NCBI RefSeq assembly: GCF_016859285.1
Contig: NC_053422.1
Location: 23,139,001-23,203,000 of the forward strand
Direction: 5' to 3'
Origin: Xiphias gladius
Taxonomy: Eukaryota > Chordata > Actinopteri > Istiophoriformes > Xiphiidae
DNA length: 64,000 nucleotides
Position numbers and translations under genes: made by a program. The notes beneath the pieces were generated by a model, which searched no databases, was not told the origin of the DNA, and saw nothing but the letters and a program-made list of their open reading frames with translations. Numbering within the stretch: the first letter of the stretch is position 1; every line of letters begins with the position of its first letter. Of this stretch, positions 63,913 through 64,000 are shown piece by piece.

Positions 63913-64000
63913 TGCAATTCCTGAAGTGTCAGGGTATTGACGTCCTGCTGCGTGCCTGTTAGCTCCATTTTCAAGCTCTCCTGCCCCACCATACCACCAG
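63913..64000 (-). CDS. aff2: Candidate partial aff2 exon at the window edge
   Basis: On the minus strand a frame open to the edge reads 'QESLKMELTGTQQ' and 'VNTLTLQEL' and ends at a donor (GCA then GTAAGA) after 63913. It leaves two bases in phase, exactly what the next aff2 exon (63043) needs. Position, phase and donor support it; I do not recognise the peptide as an AFF motif, so it may be chance. Confidence 0.45.

Overview
This is a stretch of vertebrate nuclear genome. The signs point to a spiny-rayed (percomorph-type) teleost fish. Coding DNA is split into short exons with GT..AG introns of 0.1-5 kb. The intergenic DNA is AT-rich, full of (CA)n tracts, and carries fish-type repeats: Tc1-like transposons, fold-back MITEs, an L2-type LINE fragment and a degenerate non-LTR retrotransposon. 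There are no bacterial genes, CRISPR arrays, rRNA or tRNA genes that I can support.

Three real genes are present. (1) dcps, scavenger mRNA decapping enzyme, minus strand, 9260-11479: complete, six coding exons, about 331 aa. (2) ids, iduronate 2-sulfatase, plus strand, 12514-25339: complete, thirteen coding exons, about 562 aa. dcps and ids start head-to-head, about 1 kb apart, across a GC-box/CCAAT-containing spacer. (3) The 3' part of an AF4/FMR2-family gene, minus strand, 46250 to at least 63043 and probably to the right edge. It is most likely aff2, because in mammals AFF2 and IDS are tail-to-tail neighbours and the same arrangement is seen here. A possible fourth gene start lies on the minus strand at 5398-6318 (two phase-compatible exons, not recognised).

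Layout: 1-5.4 kb, no confident gene, microsatellites and one dispersed repeat; 5.4-6.4 kb, CpG-bearing island with the candidate gene start; 6.5-8.4 kb, a ~0.95-kb unit in tandem; 9.2-11.5 kb, dcps; 11.5-12.5 kb, shared promoter region; 12.5-25.3 kb, ids, whose introns hold a Tc1-like fragment, an antisense HIPK-like kinase pseudogene, a second Tc1 relic, a small TIR element and other repeats; 25.4-46.2 kb, a 21-kb gene-free interval with a broken LINE, MITEs and a 740-bp near-perfect tandem duplication; 46.2-64 kb, the aff2 3' exons, with two Tc1-like elements and several dispersed repeats in the introns.

The genes share no pathway: dcps acts in mRNA turnover, ids in lysosomal breakdown of dermatan and heparan sulfate, and aff2 in nuclear transcription or RNA processing. 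Points of most interest are an apparent frameshift inside the penultimate aff2 coding exon, a GC-AG intron in ids, two recent tandem duplications (one carrying a short templated insertion that makes two perfect hairpins), and the unassigned minus-strand gene start near 6.3 kb.
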